Under the pieces are notes generated by a model. That model was not told where the DNA came from. It saw only the letters and a program-made list of their open reading frames with translations, and did not search any database. A stretch of DNA of 64,000 nucleotides from Notamacropus eugenii. Taxonomy: Eukaryota > Chordata > Mammalia > Diprotodontia > Macropodidae. A program made the translations under genes and the position numbers. Position 1 is the stretch's first letter; each line of letters starts with the position of its first letter. Shown here piece after piece: positions 43,805 through 55,020 of this stretch. The stretch lies in the NCBI RefSeq assembly GCF_028372415.1, contig NC_092879.1:64557651-64621650 (forward strand), given 5' to 3'.

Positions 43805-43965
43805 TGCATTTGATCCTATGATAATCCTATGAGGAGAAAGCAAATCATAGCAGTCTCCATTTCATAGAGGAGTACACTGAGCTCAGAAAAGTAAAGTGAC
43901 TTGTCCAAGCTGACTCCGTATGCAGCATCTGTTTTGACCCTGGTTTTCTAACCCTAAGTCTCTTG
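43805..43965 (-). repeat. MIR CORE-SINE
   Basis: 'ctccatttcatagaggagta', 'agtaaagtgacttgtccaag' and 'tgaccctggttttctaaccc'. Confidence 0.85.
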
Positions 43966-45481
43966 GAGATATTCTGGTATTTTGTGAAAGTTATAATTTG
44001 GCAGTTCCTCCAGTATTTGGACATAGAGTGGGCATCAGATGTTTGGGCTGTCTTAAAATAACAGCACGACAAACTACTCTTTATTTATTTATTTTTTTGC
44101 TGATGAGAGAACATGAGCAATGCGAATTATCTGAGATGTATCATTCAAAGCCATAATGTCTGCACCACCAAAAAAAAAAGTTATTTCTATTGCTCATAAG
44201 TTCGGATTTCCAAGGCCTGAGTTAGGTACTTTGTCCTGCCCTGAGTGGATTTCCAACATGTGGAGTCTTAAAAATTAATCTCATTTTAAAGCATTTCATT
44301 AAATGGACTGGCCTGTATTTATTATTTTGGCATAGTCAAGAAATCAACAGCTTTTAATGCCAATTCCCCCCACAGGCATAACAGGATTTATTGTCATGGC
44401 TGGCTTCCCAAAGTAGAAAATCTTCAAATGGAAATTTAAAATCTGCTAAGGTAATCCAAGGGAATATTTCAGAATGCCTGAATCAGACTCCTAGCGCTAT
44501 GCATTTCTTTTTTTTTTTTTTTTAATGCTTAGTTAAAATCTTGCTTTCCTCCTCAAAAGCAAATGTCCAAGTACCTTTCCCTAGGAACCCTAGACTCTTG
44601 GAACCCTTTGAGTCCCCACCCCCTTAAAGGCCTCTTACATTGCCATTCCTGATTCTGCTTGGGCCCAGCTCAGAACTTCATTTTATTTTTATTCTATCTC
44701 TGAATCACTCTTCAAGACATGAACTGATACATTACAACCAGATGGGTTTAGTCATTAATGTGCACTTTTCCCTTGAAATCTTAATATGCCAATAGAACTC
44801 AACCACTTAGCAAATGGCTAGAGTGAAGGCTGGATGGATGGGTCATTTTGAATATAAGGCAAAAAACTCAATAGGACTTGCTTAGTATACACATGCCACC
44901 TTTCATCTCTGGGGAACTACAGCCTTGAAGCAAGCCTGCTGGAAAGGCTGGATGCATTTTTTCTCTGGCTCGGTTGTCTCTGAACAGTGGAACATATTGC
45001 CCTCAGTCCATTCATCTGGCCAGCCTGTAACTGCCTTCCACACAGGCAGAGAACTCCAGTTCATGCACAGGTCTCAATGGTGTCAGTAGCATCTGTTCAG
45101 AAGCAGGATGAGAACTGGCCAAAGCTTTCAGTTGCCAGCCCTGGGAGCTCCTTTGTGAGTCAAGGAGAGCCTAGAGCTCAGGAGATGGAACTTTAGTGGA
45201 AATAACCCTGCTTGGATATGAGAAATTGATGAACAATAAATGTTTGATATCCTTTTGTGAAACTCCTTTCCAAGCTTGCTTCCCTAAGAGCCCTCCATCA
45301 CTCAGTTTGAGCTTGGGTTTTTTTACCCTCCAAGGCTGTAAAATGTTGTCCAATTTCCCAAGTCTAATATTTAAAAGTGATCTTGTTACCTCCACGTTCA
45401 CGCTAGAAGTAATTAACCATCATCCCTAAGGTAATACCATTGCCCAATTGACAAAGATGATGAAAACCTTAGAGAATTTCA
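43966..45481. other. Repeat-poor block of 1.5 kb
   Basis: The longest stretch here without any recognised interspersed repeat, interrupted only by short A and T runs (44168-44178, 44508-44523). It is AT-rich with ATTA cores at 44270-44410 ('aattaatctcattttaaagc'). No exon was recognised. It may contain conserved non-coding DNA. Confidence 0.4.
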
Positions 45482-45780
45482 GACTTGCTGTCCTAGCCTT
45501 CTAATTGGTCTTCCCTCTTTGTCTATTCTCCACACAACTGCCAAGCTGATATTCCCAAAACAGCTATGATTATTCCCCTTACCTCCCAACTCAGAAATCT
45601 TCCCAGGATTCATTATTTACACTAATCAGGACCAGTTGCACTTTCTTGTGTCTATATTGAATCTATAGAGTAAAATGTAAACCTCTTGAGGGCAGGGACA
45701 GTTTAATTTTTATCTCTGTATCCCCTAGCACAGTACTTCACTCATAACAGGTGCTTAATAAATGCTTGCTGAATCAAATG
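45482..45780 (+). repeat. L2 LINE, C-terminal region and 3' end
   Basis: 'tagccttctaattggtcttc', 'acaactgccaagctgatatt', 'cttgagggcagggacagttt' and 'ggtgcttaataaatgcttgc'. Confidence 0.92.
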
Positions 45781-45915
45781 TGAATTGAAATCAAATTGGC
45801 AATCCCTCTCCAGCAAGGCTTTCCTAAAGAGTTCATCACCCTAGAGTCAAAGCGTGATACTACCAAGGCAAACAACATTCTCCCCTTTGAGATATGTGTG
45901 TGCATGCATGCATGT
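45755..45915 (+). repeat. Duplicated segment, copy 2
   Basis: Partner of 43119-43285, 2,636 bp away in the same orientation. Here the leading bases are the natural end of a longer L2, so this is probably the source copy. Confidence 0.9.
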
Positions 45916-45956
45916 GCATGTATGTGTGCATGTGTGTGTACGTGTTTGTGTGAGCA
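45891..45956. repeat. Degenerate TG/CATG simple repeat
   Basis: 'tgtgtgtgcatgcatgcatg' type alternating sequence. Confidence 0.92.
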
Positions 45957-46744
45957 GCATATCCCCTCCTGGGTACAAGGGAAAGGAAAACCTTTTCATC
46001 AGCCAGTTTTCAGTCTTTAAGATACCCTTGTCCCAGCCAGGCATCAGTATGTGAGAGCCCCCAAAAGCCCCTTCCAGGCTGGGATTTCCAGTGCAGCAAG
46101 AAGGGGAGCAGGGGAAGGCTGGGGAGGCCTAGAGACCACTAGGATCCAGTGGCCCTTCCAGCTTGGCTCTGCCCTCTCCCAGCTTCCATGAACAAAGGTG
46201 CCATCACCATGGCCCAGGGGAGCAGTTGCGGGGCCAACTCAGGGTTTTCAAGGTGAGCCATTCTCACGTGCAACAATGACAATAACTTGCCTTTGCCCTT
46301 TCGTGGACAAGAAACACACCAATCTTGGCCTTTGCACTTGTGCTTTCACAGGGGGAGATTCCCACTATGAACTAACAGCATGTAATCAAGGATTGGTTTA
46401 TATGGCATGACCTGAACTCGGAAGAAATCTGGAGCCACTTGCCTTTGCACCTTCTTCTCTTGTAGTACAGTGTATTCTAATCAAATTCCCAAATCATACA
46501 TTAAGCACCCTATTATGTGTAATTTAGGGCCTCTCACCACTGAAATTAGAATGAAGGCTCTCTGTGTCAGTTTGGGGAATTCTAGAATGAGGGGGACACT
46601 TGATCAGTTGCTCCAATTCATTTCACTCTCTAAATTTGGTGGCAAATACCTCTTCAAATGCATGATTTGGTGGTCACTCTGCATCTTTATGAAAAAAGGG
46701 GGAAATTAGAAGGCCTAGTGCCAAGGCATTTATCAACAGGAGTC
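45957..46744. other. Unassigned single-copy sequence
   Basis: No repeat or exon was recognised. Moderately GC-rich at 46050-46200. Confidence 0.4.
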
Positions 46745-46880
46745 TTGACAGCTGGTTAGCATTTCCATAGTACCTAAAGATCCAAAAGGGGCTTCACATA
46801 GGTTAATCTCATTTAACCTTGATAACTATCCTGGGAGGTAGGTGCTATTATTGATGTGGATAGAAAGGGTGCCCTAAGGG
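46745..46880 (-). repeat. MIR CORE-SINE tail half
   Basis: 'gttaatctcatttaaccttg', then 'ctgggaggtaggtgctatta'. Confidence 0.82.
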
Positions 46881-47199
46881 TTAAAAAGAATATTAAGTAT
46901 TCCCATACTTTGTGAAGCCCTGTAGCTTATTCTATAACTTGAAGGCATCCTAAAGTCCTTTCCCCCTTACCTCAAACCTATACCAAAAGAACTGCTTCTG
47001 CATCCCTTAACCTGTGTTCTCCTTGTCCTTTAATTTTTAACCTGTGTCCTCCCTCTTGGGAGAAATTCTAATACATAGGAAAATTAATTAAGGTATCATA
47101 TAATTACCCCACCTTTAAAAATATGCTCTATTATTTCTGTAACAACCTTATTCCTTGTGAAACTTCTAGTCTTCTTGCACAAGACTCTTCTCCAGTCAA
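46881..47199. other. Unassigned sequence
   Basis: No repeat or exon was recognised. Confidence 0.4.
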
Positions 47200-47245
47200 T
47201 CACCCAACCATACCAGCTGACTTGCTCACATACACACACACACAC

Positions 47246-47288
<43 letters not shown>

Positions 47289-47490
47289 ACTCCATCTCTC
47301 ATATCTCTTTGCCTTAGCTGTCCCCCATTCTTGGAATGCTCTGCCCTCCTCACCTCTACCTCTTGCTTCCTTCAAGTCAATTCCAAATTAATTTTTTGCA
47401 GTACACATTCTTTGTACCCCCTGACCTTAACACAGTGTTTGGCACATAGTTGGCATTTAACAAATGCTTATTTAATCATAATTATTTTTG
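47200..47490 (+). repeat. L2 LINE 3' end carrying a CA repeat
   Basis: 'ctttgccttagctgtccccc', 'cttggaatgctctgccctcc', 'acacagtgtttggcacatag' and 'ttaacaaatgcttatttaat'. Confidence 0.88.
47230..47287. repeat. (CA)n microsatellite inside L2
   Basis: A CA run with one CG interruption at about 47249-47251. Confidence 0.98.
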
Positions 47491-47523
47491 TATTTACTGC
47501 TTTCTACCCCATCCTTACATTAC

Positions 47524-47590
47524 ATGGTGTCCCTCTGGGGCTCAGCATAGGCCTCTGCATTCACTTATTCAGTGAGCAGGAATTCATGTT
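47524..47590 (+). repeat. Direct repeat, copy 1 (weak)
   Basis: 'tggtgtccctctggggctca' and 'attcacttattcagtgagca' recur at 48366-48432 as 'tggtgtctctccagggccca' and 'gttcacttattcagtgagga'. About 75% identical by eye. Confidence 0.7.
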
Positions 47591-47759
47591 TTGAATCAAA
47601 TCCTCTCTTATTTATTTATTTTTTTAAAAAGACAATAAAGCACTAGTGATTGAACCTGAAAGTAAAAGTAATATTCTGCCTGAGTAACCAGAATTCCTAC
47701 CTATGTACAGAAAAAAGGGAAGTATGTTTGCTTATCTGCTCTCTCAAACCACTTTAAGT

Positions 47760-47912
47760 TTTTCAATTATTCAGAATTGGGTATCCTTTTAATGATCATT
47801 TCATTTCTATCTTTGAAGCCACTGTACACGTTGTTCTTTGGTCCTACTTACTTCATTGTGCGTCAGTTCATATAAATCTTCACATGTTTCTCATCTTGTG
47901 CATTTCTATCTT
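47760..47912 (-). repeat. L1 LINE, ORF2 C-terminal fragment
   Basis: 'cctacttacttcattgtgcg', then 'tcagttcatataaatcttca' is the complement of the L1 passage found at 63.58-63.63 kb ('ttatatgaactaatactgag'). Confidence 0.65.
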
Positions 47913-47964
47913 ATGGCCCTACTAGACTGTATGTTGCTTGAGGCCAGGGAACGGGTCTTTAGAA
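47913..47964 (+). repeat. L2 LINE 3' fragment
   Basis: 'ctagactgtatgttgcttga', then 'ggccagggaacgggtctt'. Confidence 0.7.
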
Positions 47965-48130
47965 TGAATAAACGAGATAAAGCATCAATTACTTACTTTA
48001 AACCGGACATTGTGTTAAGTACTGGGGATACCCATACAAGCAAACAAGACAGTCCCTGTCCTTAAAGGGCTTATGTTCTAATGGGGAAAGATAACACATA
48101 AAGAGAAGTTATAAAGAGAGGGGTGGTGGT
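47965..48130 (-). repeat. L2 LINE 3' end
   Basis: 'gttaagtactggggataccc', 'agtccctgtccttaaagggc' and 'ttatgttctaatggggaaag'. Confidence 0.9.
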
Positions 48131-49109
48131 GAATGGCATAAAGTGAAAGCTCATCTATCAGAGGCCAAGATCCCTGGGGCAGAGTTCAAGGTTCTGGTGG
48201 GAAGGGGATGAGAAAGAAGAGAGAGATGGCCAGAGTACAGGCAGAAAAAACAAAGAAACCAAGTTCTGAGACAGATAAGGGGAGAACTCATCTATGGGAG
48301 TGAGTGGCAAAGTCTGTGTTTCCATCAGGAGGGAGATAAGTACAAAGGCCATGTTGTAGGCCACTTGGTGTCTCTCCAGGGCCCAACACAGATCCCTGAG
48401 TTCACTTATTCAGTGAGGAGGCATTCAATAGACATTTATTGTGTTTTATCCCAGTGATCCAAACAACCACCCTGTGAGAGGTAGGCAAGGAACATATTTG
48501 AGCTCAGTAATGTAAATGAGCCTTAGAATTTTAGGATTTTCAATCACCTGTTATTATTTCTTTGCTTTCAAAAAATCTCTTTTCTTAAAAGTGCTGTGTA
48601 TCATGCACTTACATTTTGACACAAAATCATTTTGCTTTGAGAAGTTTGAGAGTGGTAGGTTGGATAGAGGAGAAAGGTGGAGAAAGGTGAAACTTTACAA
48701 TGATTCCAAGGGATTTTTTTAGGCTGAGAGGAGGGACAGGTGACTATTATGGATGATATTAAGCAGTTGGGAAAGGGAAATAGCTTGAAGCGGATGTGAT
48801 GAGCCCAGTTTGGGATGTATCAAGCTTGAAATGACAGCCGGACATCAGTTCTCATGAAAGCACTCAGGCTAACAGCACATCAAATATAGGGCAGGCTTTT
48901 TACCCTACAGAAAACACAAAGGCCTCAGACTTCAGTCCATAAATAGTCAAAACAACTCTCCTTCATGTTCTAATGAACCCCACCTTCCTCAGAGACCTAT
49001 GTATTCTTCTAGACTTATAGTACTACTCTACAGTTGAATGACCCTCTCTACATCCCTGCCAAAAGGAAAACATTTGGGGTCAAGAGAGAGGCTAACATTC
49101 TTCCTTGTC
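48131..49109. other. Unassigned sequence with a direct repeat unit
   Basis: 48366-48432 is the partner of 47524-47590, and a short reversed MIR trace may lie at 48455-48500. No gene. Confidence 0.4.
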
Positions 49110-49294
49110 TTATACTTGGGTTTTAAAAAAATCAACGTCAAGTGCAGGATAGGGGAAGCATAGGAAGAGAAGAGTCATGAGAGAAAAAGATTTAGAGGTT
49201 TTAGCTAACTACAAGCTCAACGTGGATTATCAGTAGGATGTAACAACCAAAAAATGAAATATGCTTTTGGGCAGCGTTAAGGGAGGCATTGCTT

Positions 49295-49360
49295 CCCTAG
49301 TCAATCAAGCAAAGGACAAGCATTGATTAATCCCTACTGTGCACCAGGCACTGATTGATT
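49295..49360 (-). repeat. L2 LINE 3' fragment inside CR1
   Basis: 'acaagcattgattaatccct', then 'actgtgcaccaggcactgat'. Confidence 0.75.
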
Positions 49361-49671
49361 CTGACAGTATCTGGGACATCATGTTCAGTTCTTGGTTCCA
49401 CTGTTGAAAAAAAGCTGATAAACTGGAATATCCAGAAGAGGGCAAGATGCTGAAGAGCTTCTGAAGTTCATGTTTGATGAGGGTAGGTTTGAAAGAACTG
49501 GGAAGGTTTAGCTTTGAGAAGAGGAGGGCATGATAGCCATATTCAAGTTTAGGAAGGGATGCCCTCTTCCATGAGGCCTATTCTTACTCTGTTTGGTCCC
49601 AAAGGGGAGAGTCAAGAGCAGTGAGTCTGAGTCACCAAAGGGGAACTTCAGCTTGATGTCCAAAAAGGAAT

Positions 49672-49918
49672 GAAGGTGGCACAGTAGATAGAGTACTAGA
49701 CTTGGAGTCAGGAAGACCTGAGTACAAATCTGGCCTCAGACATTTAGTAACTGGGTCAACCTAGACAAGTCAATTGAACTCTTTCTGCCTCAGTTTTCTC
49801 ATCTGTAATATGGCGGTAATAATAATAGTACCTACCTCCCAGGGCTGTTGCAAGGAACAAATGAGATAGCATTTATAAAGCATTTTGCCTACCCTATAGC
49901 CTATATATAAATGCTAAT
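49672..49918 (+). repeat. MIR CORE-SINE with L2-like tail, inserted in CR1
   Basis: 'ggtggcacagtagatagagt', B box 'gagtacaaatctgg', CORE and tail 'caaatgagatagcatttata' to 'atataaatgctaatga'. The CR1 reads on either side as 'gatgtccaaaaaggaa' and 'ttagaactgtctg'. Confidence 0.92.
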
Positions 49919-49989
49919 GATTAGAACTGTCTGAAACCTGTCTTTGGAGACCTTATTGAGCACCTGATAGTAAGGATTCCTTTTGAGTG

Positions 49990-50085
49990 GAAGGCAGACT
50001 CTGTGCCTCGGTTTTCTCACCTGTAATATGAGGGGTTGAACTAAGAGATGACCCACAAAGCCCCTCCCATTCTCCTATGTCTTTT
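49990..50085 (+). repeat. CORE-SINE (THER1) 3' half
   Basis: 'gcctcggttttctcacctgt', then 'ggttgaactaagagatgacc'. Confidence 0.8.
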
Positions 50086-50244
50086 TCATCACTCTAACTT
50101 AAACCACACTTGGCTCCTAGAGTAAATGTTTACTTGAGATAATGATTAAATGAGTAGTTGAGACAGAAAGTTCAGAATGAAGCCACAGACAATCACAGGC
50201 TAGTCACTGGCTGATTACAGACCCTTTTGGCCAACAGAATAGGC

Positions 50245-50410
50245 AGAGTGGTTTGAAGGGAAAAGTGAGGGGACTGGAACCAGAGGACCTGAGTTCAAGT
50301 CTTAGCTCCACCACTTAAAAGACACAGGCCCTGCTCAAATCGGGTTCATTGTCTGTATCACAAGACGGTTAGAGTAGGTGACCTCTAAGGCCCTTCCTAG
50401 TTCTAAATCT
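50245..50410 (+). repeat. CORE-SINE (THER1)
   Basis: 'ccagaggacctgagttcaag', 'cattgtctgtatcacaagac' and 'gtaggtgacctctaaggccc'. Confidence 0.88.
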
Positions 50411-50419
50411 ATGCTCCTA

Positions 50420-50505
50420 TAGCCCAGTTTCCTCATCTGGAACAGGAGGGAGTTGGGCTAGCTGATCACTAAGGTCCTTTCCAACTCAATCTATGATTCT
50501 AATTA
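50420..50505 (+). repeat. CORE-SINE (THER1) 3' half
   Basis: 'cagtttcctcatctggaaca' and 'gctgatcactaaggtccttt' repeat the tail just upstream. Confidence 0.88.
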
Positions 50506-51164
50506 TTCTGTATGGATATGGGCTAGGACAGCATTTGCAACCAGAGTGGAGAATGGTAGCAATAAGAAGAGTTTAATTTGGTTGAGGGAAGTGAACCGTA
50601 TCTATTTTATATACCTATACATATACATATACACATGCATACCGTCCAGTTCCATTCATCCTTCAGCAAAAGGGGAACAGTGGTTAAGCCAGAGCAACTA
50701 ATCTCATTGTAATGAAATGCTGTGTTTTCATTATCTGGACTGCTATATTTCAACGAAATGTTTAAAACCAGAATAATGAGTAGGTCTTGTGTTCTTTATT
50801 GTTCAACTGAAAGGCAGAAAAAAAGAAAGATAATACAAGGTTATATTCAATGCCAACTTTCTGGGTGGAATGGTATCAATAAATTGTGAATTATTGAGTG
50901 CATTTTCTTCATGTCATTAATTACACTCCAGTGAAAATTCGGGTTATTACAAAGCGGCCTGCTTAGTATTATTATGGAGACAAATAGAAAGTTTCTGAAA
51001 AGGTGATCTCTACAGGTGTTAAGGCCACAGTAAAATAGGTGTCTGTGAATATTCATTCCAAGTTGGAGAGTTCGTAATCAATTAGTATTGGGTTCAAACA
51101 CTTGAAAAGACGGACTGGGAACTTAGCAAGCTTTTAACAATGATGTTGAACTCGTAATAATACT
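50506..51164. other. AT-rich repeat-free block (possible conserved non-coding element)
   Basis: Apart from TATACA words at about 50600-50640 no repeat is present. 50870-50990 has dense ATTA/TAAT motifs ('tgtcattaattacactccag') and retained CpG ('aattcgggttattacaaagc'). Confidence 0.4.
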
Positions 51165-51330
51165 AAGCCTCTCTGCCTTGGTCTTTCTAGCTGTTAAATG
51201 GGTATAATAATGTTTGCCATGTTGGGTATTATGAGGATTGACAAGGAGATTCTCGTAATGTCGTTGGAGCTTCTGGGAATAATGATATGCTATAAATGGA
51301 AAATATTGTTCTATTATTACTAGAAGGTGA
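51165..51330 (+). repeat. MIR CORE-SINE, 3' part
   Basis: 'tagctgttaaatgggtataa' and 'tgttgggtattatgaggatt'; the tail ends at 'gttctattattactag'. Confidence 0.82.
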
Positions 51331-51844
51331 TTTAATTGTTAGCTAGTGTGCAGTCAAATATAAATGCTGGGATTCCATTAGAATGCAGAGAGATTATCTA
51401 AGGTGGCAATGATGCCTTTAATCTGTTACGGAGGCAGGCAGAGACAATGTTCCTTCCTCTGTGATTTTACCAGGGAAGGGACTCTACTTCCTCTTCAGGT
51501 ACAGATCACTGCTCCTTAACAGACAAATCTTCTTTAGCTGTTGTGGATAAAATATTATAGCCAGTGACCAATCTTAGCTAGGTTGGTGTTCTGATGGCAG
51601 ACAGAGAGTTAGTCACAAGTGTCATCCTGGATGGCATTCCTAACTTGGAGGGGCCTAGCAGAGACTGTGTTATGAAGATATAGCCTTGTAGGGTCTAGAG
51701 TCAGTATGATGGCAGATACAATGATACTGACCTCCTTGTTATTCCTTGAACAAGACATTTTATCTCTCTTCTCCTTACATTTTCATTGGTTCTCTCACCA
51801 GTGTGAAATCTTCTCCATCCTTATCTCTGTCTTCTAACCCCCCC
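51331..51844. other. Unassigned sequence
   Basis: No clear repeat or exon. A C-run at 51838-51850 marks the L2 edge. Confidence 0.4.
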
Positions 51845-52160
51845 CCCCCAGTTTCCTTCAAGTCCCAGAGAAAACTATACCTTGTCCAGGAAGCCTTTAT
51901 GGATGCCCCTTCATGCCAGTGCCTTCCCTCTGAGACTATCCTCAATTTACCTTGTATATATGGTGTTTGCCCATAACTGTGTATCATCTGCCCCATCAGA
52001 CTGTGAGCCCTTTGAAAACAGGGACTGTTGTTCATGCTATTATTGCTGTTGGTAGTGGTGGTGATGGTCATGGTAGCATGTGTGTGTGTGTTTTTGTTCT
52101 TTCCCTAGCACTTAACAGTGGCTAGTTCATAGTATGCCCTTAAAAGCTCAATGACTTGAC
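51845..52160 (+). repeat. L2 LINE 3' end
   Basis: 'tccaggaagcctttatggat', 'catcagactgtgagcccttt', 'agcacttaacagtggctagt' and 'tcatagtatgcccttaaaag'. Confidence 0.85.
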
Positions 52161-53364
52161 TTGATCTCCAGGGTCCCTTCTCTCAGCACTTTGCCTATGA
52201 TTGTGTGATCTCAGGTGGCAACGTCACCACTGGGGCTACAGCAGAATGAGGATATGGAAGAGTGAGATGTGGCATGGGCACAAATAGCTGGTTTGTGTTG
52301 CCTCATTCGTGGGTTTTCATTGCCCCTTTGAATCAGAGATCAGGGTACTTAATACGAAGCTAACCAAAGTGGAATCTGAAATGGGGATTCTTCTGCCTCT
52401 GTCCCAGTCTTTCATACTATTTCTCTTCCCTGGCATTATTAGTCTTGATAACCTCACCTTTTCTGAGGTCACATATTCAATTTCCATTGTGACTGAAGTG
52501 ACATTACTTAAAACTTCCCTGGAATCCCAAATTCCCTTTACACTAGAAAAAGCTTCAAAATCACTAATACATGGTTCATTTAATTAAAGACAGCCTTAGT
52601 ATGGGCTTTCTCATTATTTGCAAATACAGCTTTGCATAGCACAGGAACCCAGGAAACAAAGAATACCCATGGATCTGAGGCATTGAAAGGTCATTCCTGG
52701 ATATTTTTCTAAATAACAGAGTTAAAAGGGATGAGAGACTGAACTCTGGCTCTTCTGACATGTCTCCTACAGGGAAAAAGTCTGATTACTTCCTCAAAGG
52801 AGAATTATTCTCAGAACACCTTGGGCAGGGGTATCAGAGATCCCCTTAAAGTGTTATCTGAAAATGAATTGTCTTAGATGGCTCAACAACTAGAGCCAAG
52901 GAACTTGGGAATTGTATAAAAGCTGTCCTTTTTGGATTCCTCTTTACAAACTGGGCTTGCCTTGTAATTGGATTTCCATCCCCATGCAGAGAGACAACAT
53001 TCCTTAGTCACTTTATATGGTCGTTTGAGATAAATCCTGTAATTATCACCTTAAAAATGTTTTATCTAATAAATGCCTTTTTCATATCACTGTCATATGT
53101 TAGTCTCTCCCCTACCTCCTCCCCAAGCACCCTCTCTTATAACAAAGTATGGTGAGCCAAAACAAACTGATGGATCGGCCAGGGTTGACACCTTATGCGT
53201 CATTCTCTTCCTAGAGTATGCCTTATCATGGGTTCCCTGGGGTCAAGCTGGGGCAGTGCACTGACCAGAGTCCTGATATCTTTTAGAGTCTGTCATCGTG
53301 TACTTTCTTCTCCTGGTCATTCTACAGTTTAGAAGCATCTCCCCAGATAATAAGTTTGAGGAAC
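52161..53364. other. Unassigned single-copy sequence
   Basis: 1.2 kb without a recognised repeat or exon. Confidence 0.4.
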
Positions 53365-53412
53365 TGATTCTTTCATTTAACAAATATTGTTAAGTGCCTA
53401 TTATTTGCAGAA
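53365..53412 (-). repeat. L2 LINE 3' terminal fragment
   Basis: 'ttaacaaatattgttaagtg', then 'cctattatttgcaga'. Confidence 0.7.
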
Positions 53413-53444
53413 GTCAGAGTCATGGATGGAGGAGAGGAAATGAG

Positions 53445-53655
53445 GAGGGAAATAAACATTTATATAGCACCTACTAAATCCCATGCACTGTTTTTCTCAT
53501 TCGATCCTAAAAACAACCCTGCAAGTTGAGTGCTATTATTATGTCCATTTTATAGTTCAGTAAACTGAGGAAAATAGAAATTGAATGACCCAGGGTCACA
53601 CTGCTTTCCTGGCTCCAAGCACAACATTTTATCCATTGTGCCACCATGCTGATAT
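53445..53655 (-). repeat. MIR CORE-SINE
   Basis: The reversed tail ('aaacatttatatagcaccta') is followed by 'ccattttatagttcagtaaa' and 'attgtgccaccatgctg'. Confidence 0.9.
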
Positions 53656-54089
53656 GACATGTTATGGGGCACTGGTTTGTATCATAATAGAACACAGTAG
53701 AACTATCACAGCAGTAAATTCATCAGGCATCTCCCCATACACCTGTGTTTGTCTCCATTTTAAAAGCCTAGGAAGCTTCCCAAAGCTGTATGTTTTATAA
53801 TACTTTGTTTTCCTCTACTACAGCTCTCCCAATTATATTTTTTTCATTTCCTGATTGGTTATTTTCAGCTATCATCTTCCTCCTTCCCCTTTCTGCAATC
53901 AGTATCATTTGTGTTGAGCAGCAAACATGCAGTACAGTCTCTTTCATTCAAGTCAATGGAAACATGAGTTTTGAAGAGAACATGTAGGCTGGACAGTCAT
54001 AACCACGAAAGGATTGAGCTCCAAATATCAAAGATCCTGCTCAGAAATAGGAAGGATTTGGCTGCTGAGAATCAGAAGCTAGAGCATTC
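53656..54089. other. Unassigned sequence
   Basis: No repeat or exon was recognised. Confidence 0.4.
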
Positions 54090-54260
54090 ATTTATAAATG
54101 ATTCATGGGATTATAGGATTTAAAACAGAAAGGAATTTATGAAGATTATCTATCCTAAACCTCGCATTTTACAGATGACAAAACTGAGGCTCAGAACGAT
54201 TCAATGGCTTGACCGAAGTCACCCAGATAGTTAGCAGCAGAATCAGAATTTTAACTCTGA
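54090..54260 (-). repeat. CORE-SINE (THER1/MIR)
   Basis: 'cctcgcattttacagatgac', 'caatggcttgaccgaagtca' and 'agaatcagaattttaactct'. Confidence 0.85.
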
Positions 54261-54261
54261 A

Positions 54262-54440
54262 ATAGGGGAAAACTTCCTAGCAATTAGAGCTAGCCAAAAT
54301 AGGAAGGCAGTAGTAGAGATGTTAGAGAGGAGACCAGATTAGCCCTTGTTTGATATGTTATAGAGAGAATTCATGTTCAACTAGAGATGGGGTATAGATG
54401 GCTTATGAAGTCCTTTCTGACTATGAGATTTGGTGAGATG
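54262..54440 (+). repeat. CR1/L3 LINE 3' fragment
   Basis: 'ggggaaaacttcctagcaat', 'attcatgttcaactagagat' and 'tgaagtcctttctgactatg'. Confidence 0.78.
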
Positions 54441-54544
54441 AGAGGGAAGCTAAGCAAGGTCAACAATTCAGGTGTGAGGGAAATGAACATTTGTATGCCT
54501 CAAAAAAAAAAAAAATCACTCTACCATTGGAAAGCTCTTGAGTG

Positions 54545-55020
54545 CCACCTAGCTCAGTTTGTACCTGAATGAAAAATTCCTTTATAATGTATTTGAAAAG
54601 TGGTCATTTGGCTTTGACTTGATGACCTCTTGGGTGGTGTAACCTACTAGAAGGCAGTCCAGTCCATTTGGGGAGAGTTCAAATTGCTAAGAAGTTTTTC
54701 TTTATATCAGTCTTAAATTTGGCTCTCTGAAGTTTCCACCTGTTGCTCCAAGTTTTGCCCTCTGTGATCACATGAGACAAATCTGATCCCCATGGTGATA
54801 TCCAAGTATTTGAAGAAGGTTGTCATGTTTTCCTTCCTCACTCTGAACTATTCCTTCTGATAATCTGCATATGTCATGGTCCCCAGTCCTCTCAACAAAT
54901 GACTTCTCTCTCCTTTGGACGTGGTCCAGTTTATCTATTTCCTTTCTGAAATGCGGCATGTAGACAAGGATCTAATCATCCAGATTCTTCAAACCTTTGG
55001 CTTCCTTGTGTAGTCATTTT
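54545..55020 (-). repeat. CR1/L3 LINE 3' fragment, opposite strand
   Basis: 'gtttgtacctgaatgaaaaa', 'gaagtttttctttatatcag', 'ttccacctgttgctccaagt' and 'ctttggacgtggtccagttt'. It lies head-to-head with the previous fragment. Confidence 0.88.

Larger units (their letters stand above)
49110..49985 (+). repeat. CR1/L3 LINE fossil, interrupted twice
   Basis: 'cttgggttttaaaaaaatca', 'tctgggacatcatgttcagt', 'ggtttagctttgagaagagg', 'ccatattcaagtttaggaag' and 'tactctgtttggtcccaaag'. It resumes after the SINE as 'ttagaactgtctgaaacctg'. A reverse L2 end is embedded at about 49295-49360. Confidence 0.82.
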
